The notes: a model not told the origin generated them from the sequence alone. A DNA stretch of 35,294 bases from an uncultured Peptoniphilus sp. (GCA_902488455.1 CABTWG010000007.1:1-35294), one strand, 5' to 3'; shown: positions 1-8,309, numbered from the stretch's first letter. Program-made: numbers and translations.

Positions 1-20
1 TATATATATATATATATATA
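1..20. repeat. (TA)10 dinucleotide tract
   Basis: Ten perfect TA repeats open the window, about 70 bp before the first gene. The tract is cut by the window edge, so its true length is unknown. It is a simple, easily melted tract that could vary in copy number; no function can be assigned. Confidence 0.7.
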
Positions 21-89
21 GAATTTAATTAGGTACATGTAAGGGATTAAAGTACCAATTATAAATAAAAGAAAATAAAGGAGGACGAA

Positions 90-3000
90 GTGAAGAAGAA
101 ATTTTTATCTTTATTTCTCGCATTCGTAATGATTTTAGGAGTGATTCCTGCAAATGTTTTTGCTGAAGAAGGACAAAAAACCTGCACAATAACTTTTGTA
201 GCATCAGAGAATGCGAAAAATTTAGAATATGGTATCGAAGGATCAGAAGGACAAGGCAAAGGTCCATTCACTGTAAATATGGGAGAATATTATAGTTTTA
301 ATTTGCATGCGGATTCTCTTGGTATGATTGGATTTAATCGTATTTCCTACTATGTTGATGGAAAAAAAGTAGATGGGATAGCACCTACTGAAGACACCGT
401 TGTATATGTAGACAATACAAATTATGAAGAGCATTACTATCCGGTAGAAGAATTCAATAGTAAGCCTGAAGGGTTTATCACAGCTACAATTAACGCAGGA
501 AACCGTGGCAAACTTAGATCACATGATTTTAACAGTGTTGTAAATCAAAGAAAATTCTATGTTTCAAAATTTGATGAAGTTGATTTAAGCGCGGACTATT
601 ATCACATTATTTTTGTAGATATAGATAGAGGCTATGATTTAAAAAAATCTGTAAATGGTGGATACGACAAAAATCCAATCGGTCAGTTTGAAAGCGACAT
701 AACCTTAAACGCTCAATATGAACCAAAAGAATGCACTCATACATTTATAAAATATAACGGTGAAAAGGTTACTAAGACTTTACCAGCTCAAGCATTGTTA
801 CCTGAGCTAAAAGACTTTGCAGATAAAAATAAATCACCAAGCCCTGGAGAAGGATTTAGATTTTTCGGATGGGAAAAAATTGGTTATAATGATGAAGGCG
901 AATTAATATCTAGGATAAGAATTGATTGGAAAAGAGATTCTAATTGGGCTTTAGATGAAAATATGACATTTGAGGAAATCTGGTCCAAGGATCATGCAAT
1001 TAATTATTATATATCTGGAGTTAGTGATTGGCATGGTCTAGAGCTTGTACCTGATGGGGAAAAGATACAGCAAAGACTTTTGCGTAGCAAATCTTATGAA
1101 ATAACAAAGCTTGATGGTCATTTTGATTCATCTGGTAAATGGGTTGACCACAGTCATAAATCTGAAGAATTCGACCTAGACAATACTGTTATAAATAGAG
1201 ATTATAATATTTTAAGAGTTGTTACAAAGCCATTTTCACAATACGAAGATATCGAGCTCTATGTATCATCTTTCCCTAATAAATATTATGATACTTCCGT
1301 TGAAGGTGAAGACAAAGTAGATTTAACAGGACTTGTAGTTGGTATAAGAAAAGGCGACAAGTTTAAATATATCCCTTACGAAAAATTCGCAGAATATGGA
1401 ATCAAAACAGAACCTGCACAAGGAGATTCTGTAGAAACTTTAGATGGCAAATCTCTTAAAGTTGAATACAACAATATGTTCACATATTCTCAAGAAAAGT
1501 TTGAAGTTAAAGATGATGGATTTAAAAAGGACTCTATTACATCAATAGAAGTTAAAGACCAACCAAAGCTTGACTATAAGTATGATGGCGATGACGAAAA
1601 CGAAAAAAAATTAGACCTATCAAATCTAACAGTTACTTTAACAGATTCTGAAGATTCTGAAAGAGTTGTTGAATTTAAAGATTTCAAATATTATGGTTTA
1701 GCTACCGATCCTAAAAATGGAGCGACTTTAACCAAAGATGATAATGGTAAGTCAGTAAAAGTTTACCTTGAATCAGATGATACTAAATCTGATGAAACCA
1801 GTCCACTTAAGGTAACCTCAACTATATTTGATGAAACTAAAGTAAAATCCGTAGCATTTGCTGAAGGAACTAAGACCAATTATGTTGTTGACGAAAAACT
1901 TGACCTTGCAAATTTAAAAGTAGTCTTAACAGATGAAAATGAAAACATTAAGGAAGTCGCTTACGATAAGTTTGATGAAAACAAACTTACCCTTACTTTT
2001 GAAGGTGGAGAGTTAGACAAGAATTTAGCTAAAGAAGATAGTGGTAAGAATTTAATACTTACCCTAAAAGATAAAGAACCTGTAAAACTACCAATTTCTG
2101 TAGTAGGATTCGACATCAATAAAGTCATAGAAGTAGTAGTTAAAACAGAGCCTAAACTTCAATATGAATCTGGAGATAAACTAGACTTAACAGCTCTCGT
2201 TGTAACATTGAAAGATGAAAATGGAGCAACTAAAGAAGTTCCATTTGCAGATTTTGAAGCTAATAATTTAAAGACTTCTATTCCAAATGAAACTTTTATT
2301 ACAAATCAAACAGGACCAATTACTATAACTTATACAAATGGAGATAAAACTTTTACAGCTAAGACAGCTGATCTTCAAGTAAAAGTTATAGAACTAGCAT
2401 CTGAATATGATAAGGCAGAAGCAAAAGACGCAATCGAAGAACTTGAAAATCTAAGTGAAGATGAAAAGAAAGATTTCCAAGCTAAAGTTGATGCTGAAAA
2501 GGCGAAAGCAAAAGTTAATGAAATAGTAGAAGCAGCAAAGGAAAAAGACGCAGAAAATAAAGCTGCAAAAGATGCAGCAGAACTAGAAGAAGCAAAGAAG
2601 ACTGCAAAAGAAGAGATTGATAAGCTTGAAAATATAGACGAAGAAACAAAGAAAGCCGCAAATAAAAACATCGACAATGCAAAATCAAAAGAAGAAGTAA
2701 AGAAAATTTTAGACGAAACCAAGAAGAAGGATGCTGAAGCTAAGGCAATCAAGGAACTAGAAGAAGCAAAAGCAGAAGAGGCAGCAGCTAAGGAAAAAGC
2801 TAAGGCAGCTGAAGAAGCAAAAGAAGCAGCAGATAAGGCAAAGGAAGAAGCAGAAGCAAAAGCAGCTGAAGCAGAAAAAGCAAAAGAAGAAGCAGAAGCA
2901 AAAGCTAAAGAAGCAGAAGAAGCAGCCAAAGCAGCTAAGGAAGAAGAAAAAGCAGAAGCTGAGGCGAAAGCTAAAAAAGCCCAAGAAGCAGCCCAAAAAG

Positions 3001-3734
3001 CTAAGGATCAAGCAGATGTAGCTAAGGAAGAAGCTGAAAAGGCAGCCGAAAAAGCAACTGAAGCAGAAAATAAATTAGAAGAAGCTAAAGAAGAAGTTAA
3101 ACAAGCTGAAGAAAAAGTAAAAGAAAAACAAAAAGCTGTTGATGAGTTTAAAGAAAAACCAGAAACTCCTGACGATCCAAAGCCACAACCACAGCCAGAA
3201 CCAGAACAAAAGCCAGAAGCATATGAACCAGGATATAATTACAATCCATTCTGGTTTGGTTATTTTGGATCAAACGCTAAAACTGAAAGTAAAACAGATT
3301 CAAAATCAGGAACTACAACTCCTATGAAGCTAGATTCAAAATTAGTTATAGGTTCAAAAACACTTAAAGTTATAGTAAATGACGTGGAACGAGAAGTAAT
3401 GATGGACGTTGCACCATTTATTGCAAATAACAGAACCATGCTTCCTATTAGATTCGTAGCAGAAGCACTAGGATTCAAAGTAGCTTGGGATCACGAATCA
3501 AGAACAGTAATCCTAACGGATAAAGACAATGTAGTTAAGATTCCGGTAGACACAAACAAAATCATCGTAAACGGTGAAGTTTATGAAAGTGACGCAAAGC
3601 CAATTCTTAGAAACAATAGAACTACACTTCCAATAGCCAATATAGCTAGAGCATTGGGACTAAAAGACGGAAAAGACATTATCTGGAATGAAACTACAAG
3701 AGAAGTATTAATTAAAAGAGAAATTTATCAATAA
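90..3734 (+). CDS. Large secreted surface protein: Ig-like repeats, GA-like modules, Ala-rich coiled coil, C-terminal stalk domain
   Basis: A 1214-residue exported protein starting at GTG, with a GGAGG site about 5 nt upstream. Residues 1-25 are a classic signal peptide ending in ANVFA. The N-terminal third has Cys/aromatic-rich segments resembling InlB B-repeats (for example a FFGWE motif). From about residue 391 to 765 there are four related Ig-like (Big_3-like) units with the recurring pattern KLDL..L.V.L.D (near 391, 478, 585 and 677). Residues about 770-885 contain two three-helix units resembling GA albumin-binding modules. A very Ala/Glu/Lys-rich helix follows to about 1025, then a Pro-rich linker (about 1024-1060), then a copper-amine-oxidase N-terminal-like 'stalk' domain (about 1080-1214), with two NNRT..LPI repeats. 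There is no LPXTG motif, so retention would be by the stalk domain or non-covalent. The likely role is adhesin or host-protein binding; the ligand is unknown. Confidence 0.88.
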   Translation: MKKKFLSLFLAFVMILGVIPANVFAEEGQKTCTITFVASENAKNLEYGIEGSEGQGKGPFTVNMGEYYSFNLHADSLGMIGFNRISYYVDGKKVDGIAPTEDTVVYVDNTNYEEHYYPVEEFNSKPEGFITATINAGNRGKLRSHDFNSVVNQRKFYVSKFDEVDLSADYYHIIFVDIDRGYDLKKSVNGGYDKNPIGQFESDITLNAQYEPKECTHTFIKYNGEKVTKTLPAQALLPELKDFADKNKSPSPGEGFRFFGWEKIGYNDEGELISRIRIDWKRDSNWALDENMTFEEIWSKDHAINYYISGVSDWHGLELVPDGEKIQQRLLRSKSYEITKLDGHFDSSGKWVDHSHKSEEFDLDNTVINRDYNILRVVTKPFSQYEDIELYVSSFPNKYYDTSVEGEDKVDLTGLVVGIRKGDKFKYIPYEKFAEYGIKTEPAQGDSVETLDGKSLKVEYNNMFTYSQEKFEVKDDGFKKDSITSIEVKDQPKLDYKYDGDDENEKKLDLSNLTVTLTDSEDSERVVEFKDFKYYGLATDPKNGATLTKDDNGKSVKVYLESDDTKSDETSPLKVTSTIFDETKVKSVAFAEGTKTNYVVDEKLDLANLKVVLTDENENIKEVAYDKFDENKLTLTFEGGELDKNLAKEDSGKNLILTLKDKEPVKLPISVVGFDINKVIEVVVKTEPKLQYESGDKLDLTALVVTLKDENGATKEVPFADFEANNLKTSIPNETFITNQTGPITITYTNGDKTFTAKTADLQVKVIELASEYDKAEAKDAIEELENLSEDEKKDFQAKVDAEKAKAKVNEIVEAAKEKDAENKAAKDAAELEEAKKTAKEEIDKLENIDEETKKAANKNIDNAKSKEEVKKILDETKKKDAEAKAIKELEEAKAEEAAAKEKAKAAEEAKEAADKAKEEAEAKAAEAEKAKEEAEAKAKEAEEAAKAAKEEEKAEAEAKAKKAQEAAQKAKDQADVAKEEAEKAAEKATEAENKLEEAKEEVKQAEEKVKEKQKAVDEFKEKPETPDDPKPQPQPEPEQKPEAYEPGYNYNPFWFGYFGSNAKTESKTDSKSGTTTPMKLDSKLVIGSKTLKVIVNDVEREVMMDVAPFIANNRTMLPIRFVAEALGFKVAWDHESRTVILTDKDNVVKIPVDTNKIIVNGEVYESDAKPILRNNRTTLPIANIARALGLKDGKDIIWNETTREVLIKREIYQ

Positions 3735-3746
3735 TTCATCTCTATG

Positions 3747-3775
3747 AAAAAGGGCACGCAAGTGTCCTTTTATAG
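3747..3775 (+). terminator. Rho-independent terminator after the surface protein gene
   Basis: The stem runs AAAAAGGGCAC, loop GCAA, then GTGTCCTTTT, starting 13 nt past the stop codon. One G-T pair interrupts an otherwise complete stem. Confidence 0.75.
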
Positions 3776-3850
3776 GTTTTTGAGGGATTAATAGTGAAGT
3801 GTGGGATATTTATATTTTGTGGTTAAATAGTCATCAATACTTAACTTCAC

Positions 3851-3997
3851 CAGGGTTAGACCCATTCGACTACGACGGCGATGCCGTCTTCGCTCAGGGT
3901 GACTGTCTTCATTTGGAATTTTTACAGAGAGTATCCTCACAACTGCCGTCACCTTGAGCGAGGAAATTTATTTCCGAGTCGAATGGGTCTAACCTCT
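3851..3997. repeat. Palindromic intergenic element with nested hairpins
   Basis: The outer arms are perfect 17-bp inverted repeats (3854-3870, GGTTAGACCCATTCGAC, and 3978-3994). Inner arms pair 3891-3903 (CGCTCAGGGTGAC) with 3948-3960, with one mismatch. Between outer and inner arms each side has its own small hairpin: GACGGC-GAT-GCCGTC at 3874-3888, and GGAAAT-TT-ATTTCC at 3962-3975. The whole folds as a cross-like structure around a loop of about 44 nt. It has no coding content and resembles a non-autonomous interspersed repeat; whether other copies exist cannot be told from this window. Confidence 0.75.
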
Positions 3998-4030
3998 GAA
4001 GAGCAATCTAGGCAAATGAAATCAAGGATT

Positions 4031-4103
4031 GCAGCTAGGGTTTTAACCCGTACGACAAATTCAACTCCGATTCATCCCTGTAGCGGAAGCAACCTGCTTC
4101 CAT
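4031..4103. repeat. Degenerate tandem repeat, copy 1
   Basis: This is the first of two related units of about 72 bp, spaced about 95 bp apart. Shared blocks are a short inverted repeat (GGGTTTTAACCC), TCAACT, GATTCA, TGTAGCGGAAGC and a terminal hairpin GGAAGC...GCTTCC followed by AT. The unit is flanked by ATCAAGG (4021-4027) and its inverse CCTTGAT (4107-4113). Confidence 0.65.
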
Positions 4104-4125
4104 AAACCTTGATACTAAATTATTT

Positions 4126-4196
4126 ACAATCAGGCTTTAGCCGTGAGACAGACTCAACTAGGATTCACACCCGTAGCGGAAGCTAGTAGCTTCCAT
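4126..4196. repeat. Degenerate tandem repeat, copy 2
   Basis: The second unit repeats the block order of copy 1 with sequence drift: GGCTTTAGCC, CTCAACT, GGATTCA, CGTAGCGGAAGC, then hairpin GGAAGCTAGTAGCTTCC and AT. The hairpins are kept by paired changes (GGGTT/AACCC against GGCTT/AGCC), so the folded form, not the sequence, seems to be what is preserved. Confidence 0.65.
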
Positions 4197-4234
4197 TATA
4201 TGTTGTTGCACAAATTTTACTCAAACAATTAACC

Positions 4235-4293
4235 AATAAGAAACTGACCTACTTGTTGATTTCTACAACATTAAAAGGTCAATTCTTATTTTT
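4235..4293 (-). terminator. Branched stem-loop, possible terminator of the CAP gene
   Basis: AATAAGAA..TGACCT (4235-4250) pairs with AGGTCAATTCTTATT (4276-4290), and an inner TGTTG/CAACA stem (4254-4270) sits in the loop. It lies 56-112 nt past the stop of the minus-strand CAP gene. The T-run is better on the plus strand (TTATTTTT), so direction and role are uncertain. Confidence 0.4.
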
Positions 4294-4346
4294 GTAATGA
4301 ATATTTAATTAGTGTATTTAAACTATAATTTTCTATTTATTCAAAT

Positions 4347-4886
4347 TTATTCAAAATCTGCAACGTAGATTGAAATTTCGTAAGTTACTCCGTCGATAGT
4401 CTTTCTAACAGACGCATATCCAATTGACTTATATTCTTTGTCGATAAGGTTGTCGTTGTGAGCTTCGGAGTTCATCCATCTATTTAGAGAATATTCTTCA
4501 ACGCTATTGTATGGTTTTTCTGCTTGGAACTTGCCCATTCTTAAGTTTTCTGCAAAGAATTCATTTATATTTGATGGACTTTCGTGATCAGCGTCGCCAG
4601 TCTTTATATATTTATTAAGCTCTTCAATGCATCTAGCCTTAGCTACATCGTTAAGTGCTTTAGTTTCTTTAATAGCTGGAACGCCTTTTGATTTTCTGTA
4701 GGCGTTTAGTTTCTTAGTAAATTCCTTTGAATTTCCAGTAAACATCTTTTTATCAGCGGTCTTAATAATTGCTTGCGCATTTTTGTTTATATCGTTTGTG
4801 TTTGTCTCTGCATAGATATTTATAGGCAGAATTAATAATGATATTACTATTGCGAATAATAATTTTTTAATATTTAAATTTTTCAT
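4347..4886 (-). CDS. Secreted CAP-domain (SCP/PR1-like) protein
   Basis: A 179-residue protein with an N-terminal signal peptide (KKLLFAIVISLLILPINIYA) and an AGGAGG ribosome binding site just before the ATG. The body matches the CAP superfamily: an N-terminal helix with the LNAYRKSKGVPAI pattern, a central FFAENL segment after HESPS, and the late WMNSEAHNDNLID and SIGYASV motifs. The CAP hallmarks His (DADHESP), Glu (FAEN) and His (EAHNDNL) are all present. Bacterial CAP proteins are extracellular; their activity is mostly undefined. The gene stands alone, convergent with the surface protein gene and divergent from the Ca2+ ATPase gene. Confidence 0.88.
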   Translation of the reverse strand: MKNLNIKKLLFAIVISLLILPINIYAETNTNDINKNAQAIIKTADKKMFTGNSKEFTKKLNAYRKSKGVPAIKETKALNDVAKARCIEELNKYIKTGDADHESPSNINEFFAENLRMGKFQAEKPYNSVEEYSLNRWMNSEAHNDNLIDKEYKSIGYASVRKTIDGVTYEISIYVADFE

Positions 4887-4961
4887 AAAAGCCTCCTAAA
4901 TAATTTCGAATAGTTATATTACGAAATATTTTTTGTTTGTATTTAAAAAAATTTTTAATGT

Positions 4962-4979
4962 AATAGTTGGCCAACTATT
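4962..4979. promoter_or_regulatory. 18-bp perfect palindrome (possible operator)
   Basis: AATAGTTGGCCAACTATT is a perfect dyad. It lies about 76 bp before the CAP gene start and about 30 nt downstream of its predicted transcription start, a position suited to repression. The cognate regulator is not in the window. Confidence 0.45.
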
Positions 4980-5014
4980 TAAAATCATTTAAAAAACTTT
5001 TTGTTTATAATTGA

Positions 5015-5043
5015 ATTATAACATCATAAAAAATGGAAATCAA
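5015..5043 (-). promoter_or_regulatory. Promoter of the CAP gene
   Basis: On the minus strand TTGATT (5038-5043) and TATAAT (5015-5020) are separated by 17 bp, giving a leader of about 120 nt before the CAP start codon. Confidence 0.65.
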
Positions 5044-5210
5044 TCGACTGAACAGCTGAAAACAATGTATACAAAAACGGTATATGGCTGTATTTGACTC
5101 AATTTATACTACGAAGGTGGTTAATCTGATCAAAATTTTCAAGTATAACATAAAAAATAAAAAAATATAACATATAGGATAATAGTACACATTGATTTTT
5201 AAAAAATTTT

Positions 5211-5237
5211 AAAGTGGCATGGTCATGCCATCTTTTA
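5211..5237. terminator. Terminator-like hairpin in the intergenic region
   Basis: TGGCAT-GGTC-ATGCCA (5215-5230) is flanked by AAAG and TCTTTT. It is short and no clear transcript leads into it, so it may be an operator or chance dyad instead. Confidence 0.35.
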
Positions 5238-5394
5238 ATAGTCTATTTTTTAACTATCAATTACAATTTTGAAAATGATACAAAAAACATGTAAATATAG
5301 GTGTAGAACGGTTTTAACTCCTAAAGTAGACCGCTGCAGTGTAGCATAAAGCTAATGTGAAATTTTAGTGAAATTTCTTTCACAATCGCATTTG

Positions 5395-5423
5395 TTGAAG
5401 TAAAAATCCCTTAATGTTAGAAT
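5395..5423 (+). promoter_or_regulatory. Promoter of the Ca2+ ATPase gene
   Basis: TTGAAG (5395-5400), a 17-bp spacer and TAGAAT (5418-5423). A GTGAAA...TTTCAC inverted repeat (5357-5383) lies directly upstream and could bind a regulator. Confidence 0.65.
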
Positions 5424-5457
5424 AAACTAAGAAGATAAAAGAAAAACGGGAGGATAT

Positions 5458-8160
5458 ATGAACTGGTATAACAAAGAAAAAGATGAGCTGGTCACTAATT
5501 TTGGGACTGATTTAAAAAATGGTTTGAAAAAAGAAAATATAGACCAGGCACTTTCAAAGTACGGAAAGAACGAACTGAAGCAGGAGGCTAAGAAACCTTT
5601 TATTGATAAATTAAAGGATCAGTTTTTAGATCCTATGATTATCATACTTATCATTGCTTCAATAGTTTCTGCTTTCACAGGAGACAAGGTCGAAGCTATT
5701 ATAATCATAGCTATCGTTGTGGTTAACGCCATCCTTTCTCTAGTTCAAGAAGGTAGAGCTGAGCAGGCAATCGAAGCTCTTCAAAAGATGAGTTCGCCGA
5801 AGGCGAAGGTCATAAGGAGTGGACAGCATTTAGAGGTTGAATCTTCTAACTTAGTTCCTGGAGATTTGGTAATCTTAGAGACGGGAGATATTGTTCCTGC
5901 AGATCTTAGAATTATAGAATCTTCTAACTTAAAGATAGACGAATCAAGTTTGACTGGAGAATCTGTTCCAGTTGACAAAAATAGCAATACCATGACAGAA
6001 GATGAAGTAGGCATAGGAGATAGAGAAAACATTGCCCATTCAAGCACCATTGTAAGTTATGGACGTGGCAGAGGTATCGTAATCGCAACGGGACACGAAA
6101 CTGAAATAGGTCATATAGCGACTTCTATTTCCCTGGTTGACAACGAAGCGACTCCACTACAAAGAAAACTTGCAGGACTTTCAAAGACTCTTGGAATTCT
6201 TGTAATCGCCATCTGTGTAATTGTATTTGCAGTAGGTCTTCTATATAAGAATGAACCTCTTGAAATGTTTATGACTGCAATCGCCCTTGCTGTTGCTGCA
6301 GTGCCCGAAGGACTTCCGGCAATAGTAACCATAGTTCTATCCCTTGGTATGGGAAGAATGGCAGAAAAGAATGCAATAGTTAAGAAACTTCTAGCTGTTG
6401 AAACCCTAGGTACTACAACTGTTATTTGTTCCGACAAGACTGGGACTCTAACACAAAACGAAATGACCGTAACCAAAGCATATGTAGACGGTCTCGAAAT
6501 AGACGTAACAGGAACTGGATATGCACCTATTGGAGAACTTCTAGTAGGAAAGGACAAAGTTTCCGAAATACAAGATTTAAATGTGCTCACCCATATCGCA
6601 GGCTTAACCAATGATGCAAGGCTTGTGGTAAATGGAGAAGATGTTGAGATCGCAGGAGATCCAACAGAGATTGCACTTTTAACATTTGCAGAAAAACAAG
6701 ATGTAAGAATAGATAAATTAAATGAAACTTACGAAAGAATAGAAGAGATACCTTTCGATTCGGGAAGAAAGATGATGACCACCTTTCACAGATATCCTGA
6801 AAATATCTATTCCTATACAAAAGGTGCTCCAGATATAATAATTAAACACTCAACTAAGATTTTATCCAACGGAGAGATCGTTGATTTCACAGAGGAAAAG
6901 AAGAAGGAAGTCTTAGAAAAGAACAACGAGTTTGCAAGGTCAGCACTAAGAGTTCTAGCTTATGCGTATAGAACTTTTGACGAAGTACCAAGTGACACAA
7001 GCTCAGAAAATATCGAAAATGAAATGATTTTCGTAGGGCTAACTGGTATGATTGACCCAGCTAGACCAGAGGCGAAGGCAGCTATAAAGGAATGTAAAAA
7101 AGCTGGAATAATCCCAGTAATGATAACAGGTGACTATTTCGAAACTGGACTTGCAATTGCTAAGAACCTTGGAATAGCAGAAGATGAATCTCAAGCAATC
7201 GTAGGAGCAGAACTAAACGACAAGACTCCAGAAGAAATAAGAGATATCGTAAAGACCAAGAGAGTATTCACAAGAGTATCTCCAGAAAACAAAGTACAAA
7301 TCGTAACCGCGCTTAAAGAAAATGGTCATATAACAGCCATGACAGGAGACGGAGTAAACGACGCTCCAGCGATAAAACGTGCAGACATAGGAATCGCAAT
7401 GGGAATTACAGGAACAGACGTTGCTAAAAACACTGCGGAAGTAATCCTAACAGACGACAACTTTGCAACCATCGTAAATGCAGTTGAAGAAGGAAGGGTA
7501 ATTTATTCAAATATCAAGAAATTCGTATCCTACCTACTATCTTGTAATATAGGAGAAGTGCTTGTGGTGTTAATAGCGATTCTTATGAATCTACCAGTGC
7601 CACTACTTCCAATTCAACTTCTATGGCTTAACCTAGTAACAGATGCTTTCCCAGCACTTGCACTTGGAGTTGAAAAAGGCGAAGAAAATATAATGGAAGA
7701 GCCGCCGAGAGATCCGGGAGAACCGATACTTGACCCAGAAATCAAGATCACAGTTATCGTTCAATCTGTAGCAATAACCATCGCAACTCTAGGAGCATAC
7801 CTAATCGGTATCAAGTGGCATGGACAAGAGGGAATCGGACTTGAATACGCAAGAACTATGGCATTTGCAACACTTATCACATCAGAACTTCTAAGATCTT
7901 ATTCAGCAAGATCAATTAGATACACCCTATTCCACATAGGACCATTTACAAATAGAAAACTTGTGTGGGCAACAATATTCTCATTTGTTCTAATGATTGT
8001 GGTAATGTATGTGCCAACCATTAGAGAACTATTCCAGCTTGATAGCATAGGAATGAATGAATGGATTGTAATCTTAGTTGCATCAGTAATTCCACTAGTC
8101 CTTGGGGAAATTCAAAAGGTAATAAGATTTAAAAAGTATCATGACGAGTTCGAAAAATAA
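5458..8160 (+). CDS. P2A-type Ca2+-transporting P-type ATPase
   Basis: A 900-residue ATPase that pumps cations, most likely Ca2+, out across the cytoplasmic membrane. It has all P-type landmarks: the TGES loop (166-169), PEGLP in M4 (Glu284), the phosphorylated Asp326 in DKTGTLT, the KGAPD nucleotide-domain motif and GDGVND (630-635). All seven ion ligands of SERCA have counterparts: Glu284, Asn697 and Glu700 in M5, Asn725, Thr728 and Asp729 in M6, and Glu810 in M8. The spacing of Glu284 to Asp326 (42 residues) equals SERCA 309 to 351. The start ATG has a GGGAGG site 4 nt upstream. The gene is transcribed alone. A monovalent or Mn2+ substrate is less likely given the full ligand set. Confidence 0.92.
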   Translation: MNWYNKEKDELVTNFGTDLKNGLKKENIDQALSKYGKNELKQEAKKPFIDKLKDQFLDPMIIILIIASIVSAFTGDKVEAIIIIAIVVVNAILSLVQEGRAEQAIEALQKMSSPKAKVIRSGQHLEVESSNLVPGDLVILETGDIVPADLRIIESSNLKIDESSLTGESVPVDKNSNTMTEDEVGIGDRENIAHSSTIVSYGRGRGIVIATGHETEIGHIATSISLVDNEATPLQRKLAGLSKTLGILVIAICVIVFAVGLLYKNEPLEMFMTAIALAVAAVPEGLPAIVTIVLSLGMGRMAEKNAIVKKLLAVETLGTTTVICSDKTGTLTQNEMTVTKAYVDGLEIDVTGTGYAPIGELLVGKDKVSEIQDLNVLTHIAGLTNDARLVVNGEDVEIAGDPTEIALLTFAEKQDVRIDKLNETYERIEEIPFDSGRKMMTTFHRYPENIYSYTKGAPDIIIKHSTKILSNGEIVDFTEEKKKEVLEKNNEFARSALRVLAYAYRTFDEVPSDTSSENIENEMIFVGLTGMIDPARPEAKAAIKECKKAGIIPVMITGDYFETGLAIAKNLGIAEDESQAIVGAELNDKTPEEIRDIVKTKRVFTRVSPENKVQIVTALKENGHITAMTGDGVNDAPAIKRADIGIAMGITGTDVAKNTAEVILTDDNFATIVNAVEEGRVIYSNIKKFVSYLLSCNIGEVLVVLIAILMNLPVPLLPIQLLWLNLVTDAFPALALGVEKGEENIMEEPPRDPGEPILDPEIKITVIVQSVAITIATLGAYLIGIKWHGQEGIGLEYARTMAFATLITSELLRSYSARSIRYTLFHIGPFTNRKLVWATIFSFVLMIVVMYVPTIRELFQLDSIGMNEWIVILVASVIPLVLGEIQKVIRFKKYHDEFEK

Positions 8161-8167
8161 AAATATT

Positions 8168-8197
8168 AAGTCCTTGGAGAAATCCGAGGACTTTTTT
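8168..8197 (+). terminator. Terminator of the Ca2+ ATPase gene
   Basis: AAGTCCTTGG pairs with CCGAGGACTT (one wobble) around AGAAAT, followed by a run of T, 8 nt past the stop codon. Confidence 0.88.
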
Positions 8198-8242
8198 AAT
8201 TACAAAGTATAAGCTTCTGCCCAGGGAAATTTTGAAAAAGTA

Positions 8243-8273
8243 TTTACAAGAATTAAATAAAAAGTGTTAAAAT
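8243..8273 (+). promoter_or_regulatory. Promoter of the ABC exporter gene
   Basis: TTTACA (8243-8248) and TTAAAAT (8267-8273), with a spacer of 18-19 bp and TG just before the -10 box. It is weaker than the neighbouring promoters. Confidence 0.45.
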
Positions 8274-8309
8274 TAAAGAGACAAAATTTAAAAACTTAAA
8301 GGAGAAAAA

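Larger units (their letters stand above)
3735..4346. other. Gene-free 612-bp region filled with palindromic and tandem repeats
   Basis: No credible coding sequence lies here; the one long open frame (3881-4105) runs through repeat sequence and lacks a ribosome binding site. The region holds a terminator, a 147-bp palindromic element (3851-3997), two degenerate tandem repeat units (4031-4196) and a branched hairpin (4235-4293). The repeats are visibly more GC-rich than the surroundings, which suggests a different origin. Confidence 0.75.
4887..5457. other. Gene-free 571-bp divergent intergenic region
   Basis: The region carries the minus-strand promoter of the CAP gene (5015-5043), an 18-bp perfect palindrome in its leader (4962-4979), a hairpin with flanking A and T runs (5211-5237), a short direct/inverted repeat of GTGAAATTT (5357-5383), and the ATPase promoter (5395-5423). 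I see no coding sequence and no riboswitch I recognise. Confidence 0.7.

Noticed and set aside
2375..2929. Long minus-strand Ala/Ser-rich open frame
   Set aside because: It is the antisense of the Glu/Lys/Ala-rich helix of the surface protein, which lacks stop codons on both strands because of its codon bias; no ribosome binding site and no plausible protein.
3881..4105. 74-residue open frame in the repeat region
   Set aside because: It runs through the palindrome and the first tandem repeat, has no ribosome binding site, and gives a low-complexity, non-conserved-looking peptide.
4021..4196. CRISPR-like array
   Set aside because: There are only two units, they are degenerate and structured, and there is no cas gene or regular spacer pattern.
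5240..5457. Possible Mn2+ (yybP-ykoY) riboswitch ahead of the P-type ATPase
   Set aside because: The conserved core sequence is not seen and the predicted promoter is only about 35 bp before the gene.
6111..6611. 166-residue minus-strand open frame inside the Ca2+ ATPase gene
   Set aside because: It is a shadow of a highly conserved enzyme frame, with no start signals.
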